In this document: one piece after another, positions 45,010 to 57,002 of the stretch
Position numbering within the stretch: position 1 is the first letter of the stretch
Layout of the letters: each line of letters opens with the position of its first letter
Assembly: GCF_030247195.1 (NCBI RefSeq)
Contig: NC_080672.1
Span: 31,875,906 to 31,939,905, forward strand
Direction: 5' to 3'
Length of the DNA: 64,000 bases
Source of the DNA: Topomyia yanbarensis
Taxonomy: Eukaryota > Arthropoda > Insecta > Diptera > Culicidae
Notes under the pieces: generated by a model
Database searches by the model: none
Seen by the model: the letters and a program-made list of their open reading frames with translations, nothing else
Told to the model about the DNA's origin: nothing
Translations under genes and position numbers: made by a program

Positions 45010-45544
45010 TATCGTTAAAACGAATAAAACTGTGCAAGAACTCTTCATTATACGAGAAATATAATTATATAACTCTTCAAATATAACTTTTCACTATAAT
45101 GAGAAATATGAAAAAAATACTGAAAAAGCATGATATCATGATCATGATAGTATCTGCTACTATAATTATTTACCCTAGCATATAAACCATATATTGAAGT
45201 TATAAGTTTCATTTAAAGGAACAAATTGAACATCTGAAAACATTCTTTTAGGAAACTGAAAAAAAAACTATAATAATAAATATAGTTTAATAGTGAATAC
45301 CAAAAAATATATGTTTATATACCTTATTTCGTGTTATGAGATAAATAACTCCGCCTTTAGGACAAAAAGTCTCGATGAACAACCACCAAGAGATTGCCTG
45401 ATCACAGCGTAGCAACAAGTTGAAAAACGGCACGAAGTGATCCACCACGTGATCGTGATGATGGATGGAAAAGAAACTGCGTTCGGAATGGATGGATGGC
45501 CCCATTTGTTATATACAGACTCTATTGTGATAATTAAAGAGACA
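45010..45544. other. No recognised feature
   Basis: AT-rich sequence with nothing supportable. Confidence 0.3.
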
Positions 45545-45900
45545 TAATGCGCATCAATATCGCTTATAGGCTATTCTTCCGTGTTCTGTTTAGCAAATAA
45601 CACCCATTGACTGAATTTGTACAGTGTACTAAAAAACGAAACCATAATCACATGCTTCTTGGTTTCATGAAAGACATCGGAATTGGCGTAGATCACAGAT
45701 TAGTCAAAGATGACTAAATAAAAGTTCTGCCAAACTTCTACTAAATATATACTACTAAGTACTATGTTGAAGAAAAGAAAATGGATAATGACCCCATGCA
45801 TGCTTACGTCAGGAAACTTTTGGGTATCTAGCGTGCAGGCTCCCTAGATTGATCAGTAGACAACCTATAAGGCGTCGCCAACTTTTGGGGAAAGCGTTGC
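45545..45900 (+). pseudogene. Reverse-transcriptase relic with internal deletion
   Basis: The frame reads INIAYRLFFRVLFSK, a stop, then HPLTEFVQ. This equals the RT block NYRGI-x-x-L-x-x-AYK-x-x-SRVLF-x-KL-x-PL-x-E of a common insect non-LTR element. It jumps directly to NHMLLGFMKDIGIGVDHRLV, which corresponds to the region around the YADD box (usual FADDIDI-x-G-x-x-R). About 120 codons between them are missing. It belongs to the same family as the relic at 48745-51330, where the first block has the sequence FSKLRPLAESFV. Confidence 0.6.
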
Positions 45901-46276
45901 ACTCGGTGGATGTATGCAATCGATATGAAATATATGTGTGGAGTGTCAATGAAAAGTTTGCATCAAATACCCGGGTGTTCGTTCGCTATAAATAGCACTG
46001 GTTTACACAAAAAAATCAATTCTCTCGTAACTATGTTTTCTAAATGTATTTTGAATCACTCACAAACTCCGAAAAATGCTAATATTTTTTTTTCCTACAG
46101 AAATATAATAGTAGATAGAGATTTTTTATAAATTGAAAAAGTGATTTTTGCTGAAAATCTATGTGAGAATTCACATATTGTTCTAAAAAAATAGATATCA
46201 CATTAAATTTAAATAAAAATTCAAAGTAAAATAAAATTAACATCGACCGATACCAAAGGCTTCAGTTGGGCATAAT
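45901..46276. other. No recognised feature
   Basis: AT-rich; a 73-codon frame at 45910-46131 has no known motif. Confidence 0.3.
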
Positions 46277-46390
46277 AAGGCTGACCAACTCTGACGAAAA
46301 AATCCGCAGCAACGAAGCGTAATCGTTCACCACACTCAGGTAGATAGTTCGCATGGTGTAAGGATTTTTTCAGCAGAGTTGGTCAGCTTA
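46277..46390. mobile_element. 114-bp MITE with 8-bp duplication
   Basis: Inverted repeats share GCTGACCAACTCTG and GAAAAAATCC (about 26 bp with two mismatches). Direct repeats GGCATAAT flank it at 46269-46276 and 46391-46398. Confidence 0.8.
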
Positions 46391-46672
46391 GGCATAATCC
46401 ATTACCAAACCCTGGCGAGATAGAAAGAGAAATAATATATTTCGCCAATATTTTGATTTGATTGCACATATTCAGGAAAAAAGCTATTTTTTGTTTTATA
46501 TGTATCTCACAATGTTTTTTTATGGATTCTTTCCACTCAGTACTTTTTTATTGATTTTATTTATTTTTCGTTTTTTGTTCAGTTGTGAAACTTTTCATTG
46601 AAACATTCTGGAGCTGTGGATCGTCAAGGAAATTTTTATTGGGCTTATAACATTTTAAGAAAGCTAACTTTA

Positions 46673-47128
46673 CCCGACCAGGAGAAAATAACTGGCCAAT
46701 AACCCGAGCACTATTTTTTGGTATTCATACCAAAACTTGGTATTAATTGATTAATATACCTCATTGAGGTATTAAGCAGTTATTGAAGAAACATTTTTAA
46801 ATACCTGCTTAATACCTCAATGAGGTATAATACTTTATTTTAGTATTATTTATGTATCCCAGTGATTTTTTCAAATACCAAATCAATACCTTATTGAATA
46901 CCTCCATAGAGTGGATTTTGTTACTGGAAGGTTGAAAAATGTTTTATTATTATTCAGGTATTATAATAACTCGTTTTATTATCAAATAGTTATTTGGTGA
47001 ACATATCTGTGTTGTTTGTTTTGGTATTTTACCTCTTATGTAGAGCTCATTAATACCATATTGTGGTAAACAGTCGTTGGTATTAATACCTAAATTTAAT
47101 ATTCCGCAGTTATTTTCTTCTGCTCGGG
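46673..47128. mobile_element. 456-bp MITE built of AATACC palindromes, TA duplication
   Basis: Ends CCCGACCAGGAGAAAATAAC and the complement of CCCGAGCAGAAGAAAATAAC form a 22-bp inverted repeat with two mismatches, flanked by TA (46671-46672 and 47129-47130). The interior is dominated by GGTATT/AATACC words, several as short palindromes such as ATACCTCATTGAGGTAT (twice). Confidence 0.85.
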
Positions 47129-47454
47129 TATAGCAGGCGGCCTGTTTAAATTGAAATAGTTCGTATGTCGTCTTATTGATCCATTCTAATTTTTAACAAA
47201 ATTTTCCCAACATAATTCTTAAAATTTACCAAAAAGTCCTAGTTAGAAACATTTGAAGTTTGACTGCAATTTGTTTACAATGTCTTTCTCTTGAGACCTC
47301 GTGCAAAAATTTTCCAAAAAGTTTATGTATTCATAAATCGTCACTCGAGAAAATAGAGAATTAATTTTTCCCAAAAGAAATGAAAACCCGAGTATGATGA
47401 TTACAATAGCCAAACCTCTATATTTATATTTAACAGATTTCAAGTAATGTTTGT
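47129..47454. other. No recognised feature
   Basis: Unassigned AT-rich sequence upstream of the mariner relic; a transposon terminus was not found. Confidence 0.3.
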
Positions 47455-47835
47455 CTGCTGTCCAGAAGATGCCAACGTGTCGTCGAAGCGGTACCGGAAA
47501 CTGCGTCAAGACTTCATGAAGGCTTTCAAAGCTAATCCAGAACTTTCGGGCATGGATGTGGGAAGTTTTCTTCAAGTATAGGTCTAACAAGCAATCGAAC
47601 CGGGCCTTAAAGCAAAGCATTACAGCCAAAATCGCGGGTCTGAAAGGCGTATGATCGGGATCTCAACAAATTCAATAAATGCAATAAGAAGCCGATGAAA
47701 CGTAGGTCAAATTTGACTTTAAATAGCTTCCGGGACAGAAGCCTATGTTGTCAAAGATTACTGAGATATTCCCAAGCAGTATAAAATTGTTGCAGACAAG
47801 TGTTCCGGAAAAAGTGTTTGATCTGGTAAATAAAG
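47455..47835 (+). pseudogene. mariner-type transposase relic
   Basis: Blocks in order on the + strand: SSKRYRKLRQDFMKAFKANP followed by ELSGMDVGSF (DNA-binding helix-turn-helix region), GLKAKHYSQNR, a piece matching K-L-Y-x-x-x-L-x-KF-x-x, then ADET-stop-VKFDFK and LPG near 47691-47735, where D is the second catalytic aspartate region (usual DDETYVK-x-DFK-x-LPG). After a frame change comes TEAYVVKDY-stop-DIPKQYKI. The spacing and order fit mosquito mariner-family transposases, which cut and paste DNA at TA. Many stops and at least two frameshifts are present and the third catalytic aspartate is not found. Confidence 0.65.
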
Positions 47836-48000
47836 TAAATTTGTAGATATGGCCGTAAATCTCTGATTTTTATCACAACCAACAATATGAACCGATTTAT
47901 ATATCAACAATGGTCTAAAAAGCGTCTAGTGGTTAATTAGGTCTCACCGGGGCCCTCCCAAGTTTTTTGCCAGATTTGGCGAGTAGCCACTGCGTAATAG

Positions 48001-48685
48001 CTGTACCGGTTTCAGCAAGAAAAAAAAAATCAAATTTTTGCGAATTTTTTCAGAATCTTGGGCGAAGCGAATTAACCAAAACTTTTGTTAATTATAATGT
48101 ATAATTTCAATAACATTCTGTAATTTTTGCGTGCAAAAATATCGACATGCGACTCGGCAACGAAGATTTTTGCAGAACATCTCTGGAAAAAATACGATTT
48201 GTGGTGTTAACTGCCATTCAAAAACTACTCAATCGAATTCTTTCAAAAAATAAAATACCTAATCCCTACGTTCAGTTTTTGAGATAATTTTTCGATTAAG
48301 GAGGTTTTACTCATAAAATGACGGAATTTTTGTTGGAAAATAGCAATTTTTGCTTCAAACGCAAAAAACCCTCTTAATTGAAAAAATATCACAAAAACTC
48401 AACGTGTATTTTTTACATAGAATGTGTATACAAAATTTGAAGAAATCCGTCTAGTCAAGTTGGTTTTGAATGGCAGGTAACACCGCAAATCGTGTTTTTT
48501 TTAGAGACGTTCTACAAAAAACTTCTTCACCGAGTCGCTTGTCGATATTGTTGTACGAAAAAATTACATAATGTAATTGAAATGATACATTATAATACAC
48601 AAAAGTTTTAGTCAATTCGTTTCACCCAATGTTCTAAAAAATAGCAAAAAAGTGATTTTTTATCTTACTGAAACCCTTACACAGT
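48001..48685. mobile_element. Foldback MITE with ~290-bp arms
   Basis: The ends read CTGTACCGGTTTCAG and, inverted from the right, CTGTGTAAGGGTTTCAG. The arms match along most of their length, including the GACTCGG/CCGAGTC block (about 48151 and 48531) and AATGGCAG-TAACACC (about 48208 inverted and 48468). The centre lies near 48330. The target duplication is not clear. One arm also occurs at 39110-39610. Confidence 0.75.
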
Positions 48686-48744
48686 CAAAAACCAAAAAAT
48701 TGAATTATTAGTTTAATTCGTAATTGAATTAAATGAATTACGAA

Positions 48745-49215
48745 GTCATCCACTGCATGGTTAAGATGCTCATAATGGAAAAAGAAATCAGCTAATATTG
48801 GTTAAACGGGCTCATACGTCCAATCTACAAGTAAGGTCGAGTTAAAAACTATCCAGGCATAATGATGCTCATTGGCCTATAAGGCACTCTCCCGTGTTCT
48901 GTTTAGCAAACTGCGTCCGTTGGCCGAATCATTTGTGGACGAATACCGGTTTCAATAATTGACAATTAACGACGAACCATATGTTTACTCTGTGACAAAC
49001 CCTGAATACATTTTAAGAATACAACTAACGGACTCATCATCTGTTTGGAGATACAAGTCAGCGTGCGATTCAGTGAAACGAAATACACTATGGTAGATAT
49101 TACTGGAACATAGTTTTCCGACAAAACTGACTAAGGTGGCCGTCTGACGCTGCATGAGTCAACATCAAGCGTCAGAATAATTGGAGAGAAATCCGACTAC
49201 TTTGTGTCGTTTGGT
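48745..49215 (+). pseudogene. Reverse-transcriptase relic, part 1 (box A region)
   Basis: After a frameshift the frame reads FSKLRPLAESFVDEYRFQ, later YKSACDSVKRNTLW, a stop, ILLEHSFPTKLTK. This corresponds to the RT stretch FIDFKAAYDSVKRN-x-LW-x-I-M-x-E-x-GFP-x-KLI, where D of AYDSV is the first catalytic aspartate and is kept here. Several stops are present. The match ends in TTTGTGTCGTTTGGT, where a 1.9-kb hAT-type element is inserted, and continues at 51130. Confidence 0.75.
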
Positions 49216-51129
49216 CAGTGGCGTAGCCAGAAATTTGGTTTGGAGGGGATTTTGATGAAAATCGCAAATTTTTTGAAAAAATGCTAAAATTTAATATGAG
49301 TTTGATAAATTATTGAAAACTCAAAAACATAAGTAGTCTAACAGATGTCATTCCAGTCTACAAACAAGAAGGATCAACATGGAACAGTTTTCAAATCTCT
49401 ATAGATTATTTTCTTGTATAATATGTCAATGAAGTCAAAAATTGCGATCTTTTAAAGTGGGATAAATGATCTAAATAATTTTCAACGTTCAAGATCACCT
49501 AATATAATAATCCTTGACTTTGAAGGTTTGACAACTTCGGGAAGTTATCAACATAAAACAGCGCCTGCTTTGATATAGAAATGTTAGTGATTAACTCTCA
49601 TAGAGGTAATTATGGTGAATTAATTTTTCAAAAATATTAAGAGACATGGTGCCTTCAGCAAAGTTTTTGATAATGTCATTTCAAACAATTTTGTTGAAAA
49701 TATGAAGGCTACATGAATTCAACATATAGGGATTTAAATGGACTGGGCCTGCTATATTTCTTCTTGGTGAAGAAAAATTTAGGTGAAAACTATTTTTTTC
49801 TGCGCTACGGATAACATTGTTTGAAACAATCATTGCGAGTTGAGAACACAAAACCTATAACTAAATTATGGATGGATGGAACTGAAACTTGCGTTTCGAC
49901 TTCATCTCATCAGAATCCGACACTAACTTGGTGGGCGGACTAAGCTAGCGCCGAATTGATGCTAGCTCCTGAAAATGGAATCACTCTTTGTGTTTTTGAG
50001 TCCTTTTAATATCTGGGAATTATTTGTTTTAAATCCAGTTCCCTTATTTTTTTTGTAAGCTTCAAAGGCACCTTGAACGCAATGTGAATTTATTATTTAA
50101 TTACCGCAGAAGAGATTTATCAAATACAGTAATTTCAGAATAGCTTGTAAAGGTTTTCTACTACTATATTTCGATGCTCTGAATTTGTGGGATATTTATG
50201 TCTTTGACAAAGTTGTTTGAAATAGCACTTTCGAAAACTTTGCTGGAGACATTAAGTCTCGACCCAAATTTGGTTGAAGAGTAATTCTTGTCTATAATTA
50301 CTTCCAGGAGGATTGACCGTCAAAATTATTCTATCAGCAGATGAACAGTTTTACGTTTTGAAATTCTTCAATGTTACTTAACATCGAAATTTGGCAGTTT
50401 CGAATGAATGTGATCGTGACCGTTAAAAATTTATCGAGCATTAATTTTACTTTTCCTCATTAGTCAACCTCACAACTTGCAGTACTAGTACGTAGCACAC
50501 AAAATTTTAGTACGCCATTCATTGCATCCTGCTAAGAGGCTATTCATATAGTTGATAATACAACAAAAATCCAACGCTCATAAAACCGATCCTGACCTGC
50601 TAGAGACAAAATTACATCAGCTTTCAACTAGTTTCTGAAATGTTATTCTTGTTGTTAACCATATTGAATTGTTGTCTAAACTCTACGCAATCTAAAAAAA
50701 TACATTTTCAGCAAATGTTGAAATGTATGTAAGTTTTCGGTAAACAAGCTTATGTTTTATATGCAATCAACCTATTCAAATTTAGATTCCCATTCGAAAA
50801 ATTATCTCTAATCCATATTTTGAAGCATCTTTCCAAAAATGAGCTCATAATAATTCAGACAGTTAATTTATTTTACATTGAAGTAATCTGACAACTATGG
50901 GATTTTGACTGAGAGATAAGTTACAAGATCCTCTTCCCACAATTTTCCAAAAGTTCTCGTGACGCTTTAAACACAGTTCTCAATGTAGTGATCAGAGAAT
51001 ATTTTTCCAAAAATATTTTGTGGAATATTAAATTAAATTCGTCAGCATCAATTTTTTTTTTCAATCCAATTAATTTTGGTTTGGGGGGGGGGGGTTTAAC
51101 CCCCAAAACCCCCCCTGGCTACGCCACTG
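49216..51129. mobile_element. hAT-type non-autonomous element, 1,914 bp
   Basis: Ends CAGTGGCGTAGCCAG and CTGGCTACGCCACTG are perfect 15-bp inverted repeats. The target duplication CGTTTGGT is perfect (49208-49215 and 51130-51137). A G/C homopolymer stretch lies just inside the right end (51083-51094 and following C runs). I find no transposase frame; the interior is AT-rich. A diverged inverted partial copy is at 61486-61977. Confidence 0.92.
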
Positions 51130-51335
51130 CGTTTGGTGGATTAAAGAAGGGCTATGAACTTTCTATTTTTTTTGTTAAACGTGGTGCTCGAAGATACGAT
51201 ACAAAGATCTGGTGTTAAAGGAACGGAACTATCGTAATGGTCTCACATTCGTTCTGGTTTCGCAGAAAGCATCAACATATTTGAAGGTGATCGTAGAGTA
51301 GCGGAAGATACGATACCTAGAATTGTTCTATACAG
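51130..51335 (+). pseudogene. Reverse-transcriptase relic, part 2 (box C region)
   Basis: The frame continues from part 1 across the hAT insertion: FGGLKKGYELS (usual T-x-x-GL-[KR]-QGD-x-LS-x-LLF) and, about 40 codons later, FAESINIFEGDRRVAED (usual FADDIDI-x-G-x-x-R-x-x-V-x-E). The catalytic ADD is mutated to AES. The two parts align end to end when one copy of the 8-bp duplication is removed. Confidence 0.75.
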
Positions 51336-54300
51336 TAAGCTACTAAGCATGTAATACCAAGGCTTTACTCTGTTGTCTGTTATATTTGCACTGCATCAAT
51401 TTATCATCATTACAACACTTCAAAAGTCAGACAATTCGTTCAGTCATGTCGTCTTTCCTTCCCCAACGAACGAGGTAATTGAAAATATTCAACACGGCGT
51501 ACTTATGCTCGTAGATTCATTTCATGTCGAAATTATGTCGGCTGTAAAAAGAATAGTCTAGAAATAGTGCATCCACCATCTTGACAGGTCGTTTTGCAAC
51601 GTCGCGCCGCGCCTTACCAACTAGTACCCAAATGGTTGGCGTGCTAGAAAAGCGTGCAAAATTTTAGCACCTCTTGACGTGTCGGGCCAGATTTGATTAC
51701 GGTACAATTGCGAATTTAATCGAAACCTTGACGTCGCACCAACGTCGCCGGGGCAAGCGGATGAGGAGAGGGTAGCCGGCGCAGAAAGAAGGCAAAAAAA
51801 TCATAATACCTATAGACTACAATGCGGAGAATGGTATACTGGTAGGACCTACAATGCAGAGCGCTGAGAGCGAGTGTATGTGCTGCAACTGGCAGCTAGC
51901 TGTCCGACTGCTTTCAAATGTTGGAATGGAATTGAATTTTTGACTTGTCAGTTTTTATTATCCAGCACGTACTAGCGTTTGTTTGCTGTTTTCTAATGGA
52001 CAGTGGTTTGAGTCGACTGTTATTGAAGGGGGTGTTATCTTTTCAATTTCGATTGCTTGTTTAAATTGAAAAATGTGTACTGGATAAATTAATAATAAAA
52101 ATCGTCCTCGTGGTTGAGCAACTTATTGTGAAGTTTAAATGACTGGTTGAGTCAAATTTCAAATGCCAAACGTAACCTGTCAACTTTTGATTGTATTTAT
52201 AGCAAAACCTTGGAATTTAACTCCGACGCAAAGCTTGAACAATATTTGTTTTGATTTACTTTGCACCCGATTTTTAACGTTCTTGAAAATTGCACTTGGT
52301 GCCACCAGGCCAAAGTAATGAGTTATGTATACGAACTTTTTTTCTTGTTCACCTTCAACCTTCCAACAATTCACGCCTTCCAACTGGTCCAATCCGTCTA
52401 CAACAAAACAGAAACAGAAAATTATACCCGAGTACCTTTCAATTGATTGCAACAGCCAATTTTCGCTTCATTCTGGCTGGAGTTCTAAAGCCCCCACACG
52501 CTCTTCATTTCCGTTCACACCAGCAGGGGAGATAGTGTACCGGCCTGGAAGCTAATTTAACCAACGCGTGTTACGTTTCAAGCTTTTCTGTGGAGTATCC
52601 CAATCGGATGTTAATTTTCGGGCCTGTTTCAGAAACCACGGTTGCTCTCTTGTCCACCGCCGTGGGGCTTGTCCACTCTGTTGAATCACATACCCATGAA
52701 CACACACACACGTAGATATGTTTTATTCATCGCCGCGCTTTCGAAAACTGATTTAAAATTCGAACAGCTAGCACCCGGACCCGGAGGGCAGGCTGGTCAA
52801 TTCCATACACTCAACTCACACATGGTAGCAGGGGAATATATTTTTCGAGACGACTAATAACTGTTATGGTTCTCTCCGCTCGGTAGTATCCAACATCGAG
52901 CTCCTGTGCCGGTCAATGGCGGGAAGGAACGTGACAACAACTGCAAAATGTGTATGTTTGCCGCTTTTTCATGGCATTCATGTTTAATGATGCCGTTTAG
53001 CTGGGAACTACCTATTTGCTGCGTGGGATGGAAAGAGGGTACATCACTGATTCGAATTTGAATTGGATTTCATATTTTATAAGACCAATTTTAGGTTATT
53101 GGATATCGAAATTTGTAATGAATTGGTGTGTGATATGAAGTGGCATAGGGTTGGCTTCAAAATTTGAGCGTTGTGAAATTTCGTTGAATATAAATATTAA
53201 TCACGAGAGAACAAATCCATTTTTGATCCTACTTTTTGACATGCATTAATAACTCAAATATCGTACCGAAATATCGCAAAACTAATATTCGTGTTTGACA
53301 AAGCAATAACTACCCAACAAAACTAATCTAAAGAATTCCTCAAATCAAAGATGACTCATCTAGTTCGATGACTATTAAAAACTTAATGTAAATCACCCGG
53401 AATTCAATCACTTTACGACTTTTCAAACAGATTCTGGCACGTTCCGACCCATTTGACGGTTACCAACCGATACAACTGTCATGTCCCGGTCATAAATTTC
53501 AATTCCATCCCTTGTACGCAGGATACCGCACATCCCCTAATTGACGTGCAATAACGGAAGCAGCAGCAAGTCACGCATCATATGCGGAAGTTATTTCCTC
53601 AAGATTATCCATCATAAATAAAGCGCTCCGTTCCCGTCTCATCCAACCAATCACCCCCGCACAAACAAACAATAAAAAAATTCGCAAACTCGAATTGACA
53701 TTTTTCCCTCCAGTCGAGCTGCCGTGTGGGGAAGGAAACTAAAACAAGTGGAACTTTCTTCCCCCCGGGGACGCTTCACACAAGTCATTAATTATTTAAT
53801 ATGCCTCCTCCCCTATCGCTGCAACAGTTATAGCCTATAGCAGAGAAAGCATCGCTCCGCCTGACGTCTGCGCGAGGGGGTGCCTCTTCTAGTAGACAGC
53901 AGTCATGAAAATGAATAAACCTCGTTTTGTCTATTTGTTTTCGTTTCAGTTTTCTTTTTATATCGCTTAGAATCAGAAATTCGAAACTCTAGCCAGTGGG
54001 GAAAAAGTTAAACATTCACCCGGCTGATCCACTTGAATATCGCGACCCCAAGTGAGTCGTAATCCACTGTTCATCTCGACCACTGATGTTTACACTCGCT
54101 TTTATGCATCTTTAATGCCGTTAATGATATAACCGATCGTAAATTCATTATTTATTGCATGTTTTATTGGGCACTTTCCCCTCGGATGGTTTTGCTAGAG
54201 GGGCGCGAATGCTTTGTCTTTACACTCGATGAAGCAATTGTTTTTTACGATGATGGGAAAAGTCGGAGTTATTTTGATTTCTGATAGAGTTTACTGCGCT

Positions 54301-54520
54301 CATCCAACTATGACGAAGTAGTTGTTTCATTTCCCGATGACTGGAACAGATTATAACGAGTTGTGAACAGCCTTTTCGTAATGAAATTATGTTCCATATA
54401 TGAAATTATTTTGTTTTGGGGTAGTGGTTCAATTTCAATACAAAGCCACATTCTAATTTTTAGGTGGTTACACTAGTGCGGTTTTTCCCCAGAGTTGTCC
54501 TACTGGAGCTGTAGAGTTTC
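51336..54520. other. Apparently single-copy DNA, no gene supported
   Basis: Less AT-rich than the surroundings in several places. No transposon signature or tandem repeat was recognised. Frames at 52180-52555 and 52642-52857 show no domain. It could be host intergenic or intronic DNA. Confidence 0.35.
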
Positions 54521-54522
54521 GC

Positions 54523-56130
54523 GATCGCGTGTATAATCGCGGTGGGCTCGAGCGTTTGTGCGTTAACGTGGTCGAACGCGTGGGCGTTTGTGTGTGTTAT
54601 CGTGTATGTAACTTCACATGCGTGTGCTCTCCTGTATGTAGCATGTATAAATTTGCATGTATAAATTTGATTTTATAACCCTGTGTCCATTGGCATATTC
54701 GCGTATATTCTTGGATGATCGCGCGTACCGATTGGAAACTTAATTTTCGGTATATGGCTAAATTCTTCCATATCACTAGAGTTCTCGCTCATGTCACCAT
54801 GGAACATGTTGTCTAATACATATGAGCCTTAGTTTTTATGAGTCCAACCGAAGGCATGGATCTAGGCTTCCAGGGTCAAGTAGGAACTTTCGGACGTAAC
54901 CGGTTCATGATCGCGCGAACACGGGTTCAATCTTGAGACCGCGTTTGTAAGTTTATAAGTGTTAAATACGTTCACTTAGTCACAAGGGTGTTTTCATATT
55001 TGCAAGATCGTGGACATAACAATGCGTGGATGATCGCGGTGGTCTCGAGCATTTATATGTTAACGTGTTTGTCGCTTGCACGAGCGTGAATGTTACTTCG
55101 CATGCATAAATTCGATTTTTTAACCGTGTGGCTATTCGCATATTCGCGTGTATTCTTCAATAATCATACGCTGACCGTGAATCTGATTCTATTTTTTAGT
55201 GTATGGTACAGATGTTAGTAGAGTCAGTGTCCTAATATCACTAGAGTTCCCTGCCATGTCCCCATGGAACGTGTTGTCAAGAAAATATCAGAGTCAATTT
55301 TTTTATTGCTCCAACTGATGGCATGCATCTAGGATACTAAGACCAAAGTAAGAGATTTCCCGATGTGACCTATTCATTATCACGTGAACATGAGCGTTTG
55401 TAGGTTGCCGCTTGAGACCGCGTTAATAAGTTTATTAGTCCCAAAACATCATTCACTTAATCACCGGTGTGTTTTCATGTTTTACAAGATCGTGAGTTTT
55501 GGTGTGTGGGAATGATCGCGAAGGTCTTAAGCGTTTGTACGTTAACGTGCTGAATGCTAGAAGATAGTGAAATTCTCCATATCACTTAAGCTTCCGGTCA
55601 TGTCGCCATTGTTTAGTGGATATGAGCGTCGTTTTTTCAATTGGTTTGCCTGAAGGCATGGATTTATGCTACTAGGGCCGAGAGCAACGAACTTTTGGAC
55701 GTGACCGATTTGTGAGCGCACGGAGACATGTGTTTGTAGATCCGCGCTTGAGACAGTGTTTATAAGTTATAAGTGTTAAAATGCTAAATAATTATCACTC
55801 AATCACCGTGTTTTCATGTTTGTGAGATCGTAGGCGTAGTGGAGCGTAGATGAGGCTCAAGCGTTTTTATGTCAACGTATTTATCGCGTCTACTAGCGTG
55901 GATAAATTGGATTTTATAACCGTGTGGCCATTCGCATATCACCAGACCGTGTTGTTTTGATTGGTCCAACTGGAGGCATGAGGCTAGGCTGCTAGGGTGG
56001 AGTCTTCTGGACAAGGTTCACCTAATTACCGGGGTAGTGTGTATGTGTGTATATGTGGATGGTTTCAATTGAATGTTTGCATTTGTGACCAGGTTTGTGT
56101 TATCGCGAAAGTACGAGCGTTTGTACGTTC
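54523..56130 (+). repeat. Diverged tandem repeat, ~480-bp unit
   Basis: Four units begin at about 54523, 55006, 55488 and 55826 with GATCG, then a GCGTTTGT-GTTAACGTG-like block. They share GTGTTTTCAT-TTTGCAAGATCG, ACTTTCGGACGTAACCG-like and GGCATGGAT-TAGGCT words. Spacings are 483, 482 and 338 bp, so the third unit has lost about 145 bp. Identity between units is modest. A reversed single copy is at 8930-9265. Confidence 0.75.
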
Positions 56131-56814
56131 GAAATGGAAGAGATTGTGAGATATGGGTGAATAAGCAATGAATTGTGTTCGTGAGTGTTAGGATGAATCT
56201 AATTTAAGAAAAAGTAATAAAAGAAAACATATCATGCCGAATAAAAAAAGAAGCAAAGAGATTAATTAGAAGTGTATAAATTGACCGATATTATCATGTA
56301 TAGTGGAACAGCAAACTAATAAAAGTACAACTAGGACAGACTAATGAATTAGAAGAAAAGCCTACATATAGCATGCAATTAAACTACTTGAACTCGTCTA
56401 AATACCAGCCAATGATGCATATTTACCGTTATCCCTCTGCTGCCCAACCTCGGTTTTTCCGCGGGTTACAGAAAAATCGCTGTAGAATATTCAAAACACG
56501 ATTGTATGTTGTTACCAGTATGAAAACCTGTTCACAACATTTCCACCTATCATACTAATACATTTTCTGCATTTTGAAATCACTATGTTAAATACATTAG
56601 CCGTTCAAAGTTGATTTTTTGAGGAAAATGAGCAAAAACTATTTTGTGTATGGCAGTGTAATTTAATTGCTGACCCAGCAATCACAAATATTCAGATCAG
56701 AACACGTACACAGATAGATACACGACAAACACATAACAATACGGATCTTTAGGGATATGCTTGTTACGGCATTTTCTGATGCAGATTATTAGTGTGAGTT
56801 GATAATTCAATCCT
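56131..56814. other. No recognised feature
   Basis: AT-rich, nothing supportable. Confidence 0.3.
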
Positions 56815-57002
56815 TTTTTTTATGTTGGGTCGGGTTCGCGTTCTGTAAATTTGAACTTTTCGGGTTGAGGTCGGGTTCCGGGCTTTCAAATTTGAACTTC
56901 TCGGGTTCGGGTCGAGTCCGGGTTTCTGAAATTTTAATCTTTTGGGTCGGGTTTTTCGAACTTGAAATTTTCGGATTCGGGTTGTGAATAGATCATGCCT
57001 AA
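56815..57002. repeat. GGGTTCGGGT-type repeat, locus 2
   Basis: Words GGGTCGGGTT, TCGGGTTCGGGTCG and AAATTTGAACTT alternate with a period of roughly 50-60 bp. It ends at GATCATGCCTAACC, which resembles the inverse of the GTTAGGGATGGTC start at locus 1. Confidence 0.75.

Noticed and set aside
47243..47629. 128-codon - strand frame
   Set aside because: The opposite strand carries the mariner transposase relic, which explains the open frame as a shadow.
43990..57002. A single 13-kb transposon bounded by TAGG-ATG ends
   Set aside because: The end similarity is short and no target-site duplication was found; the interval contains many independently bounded elements.
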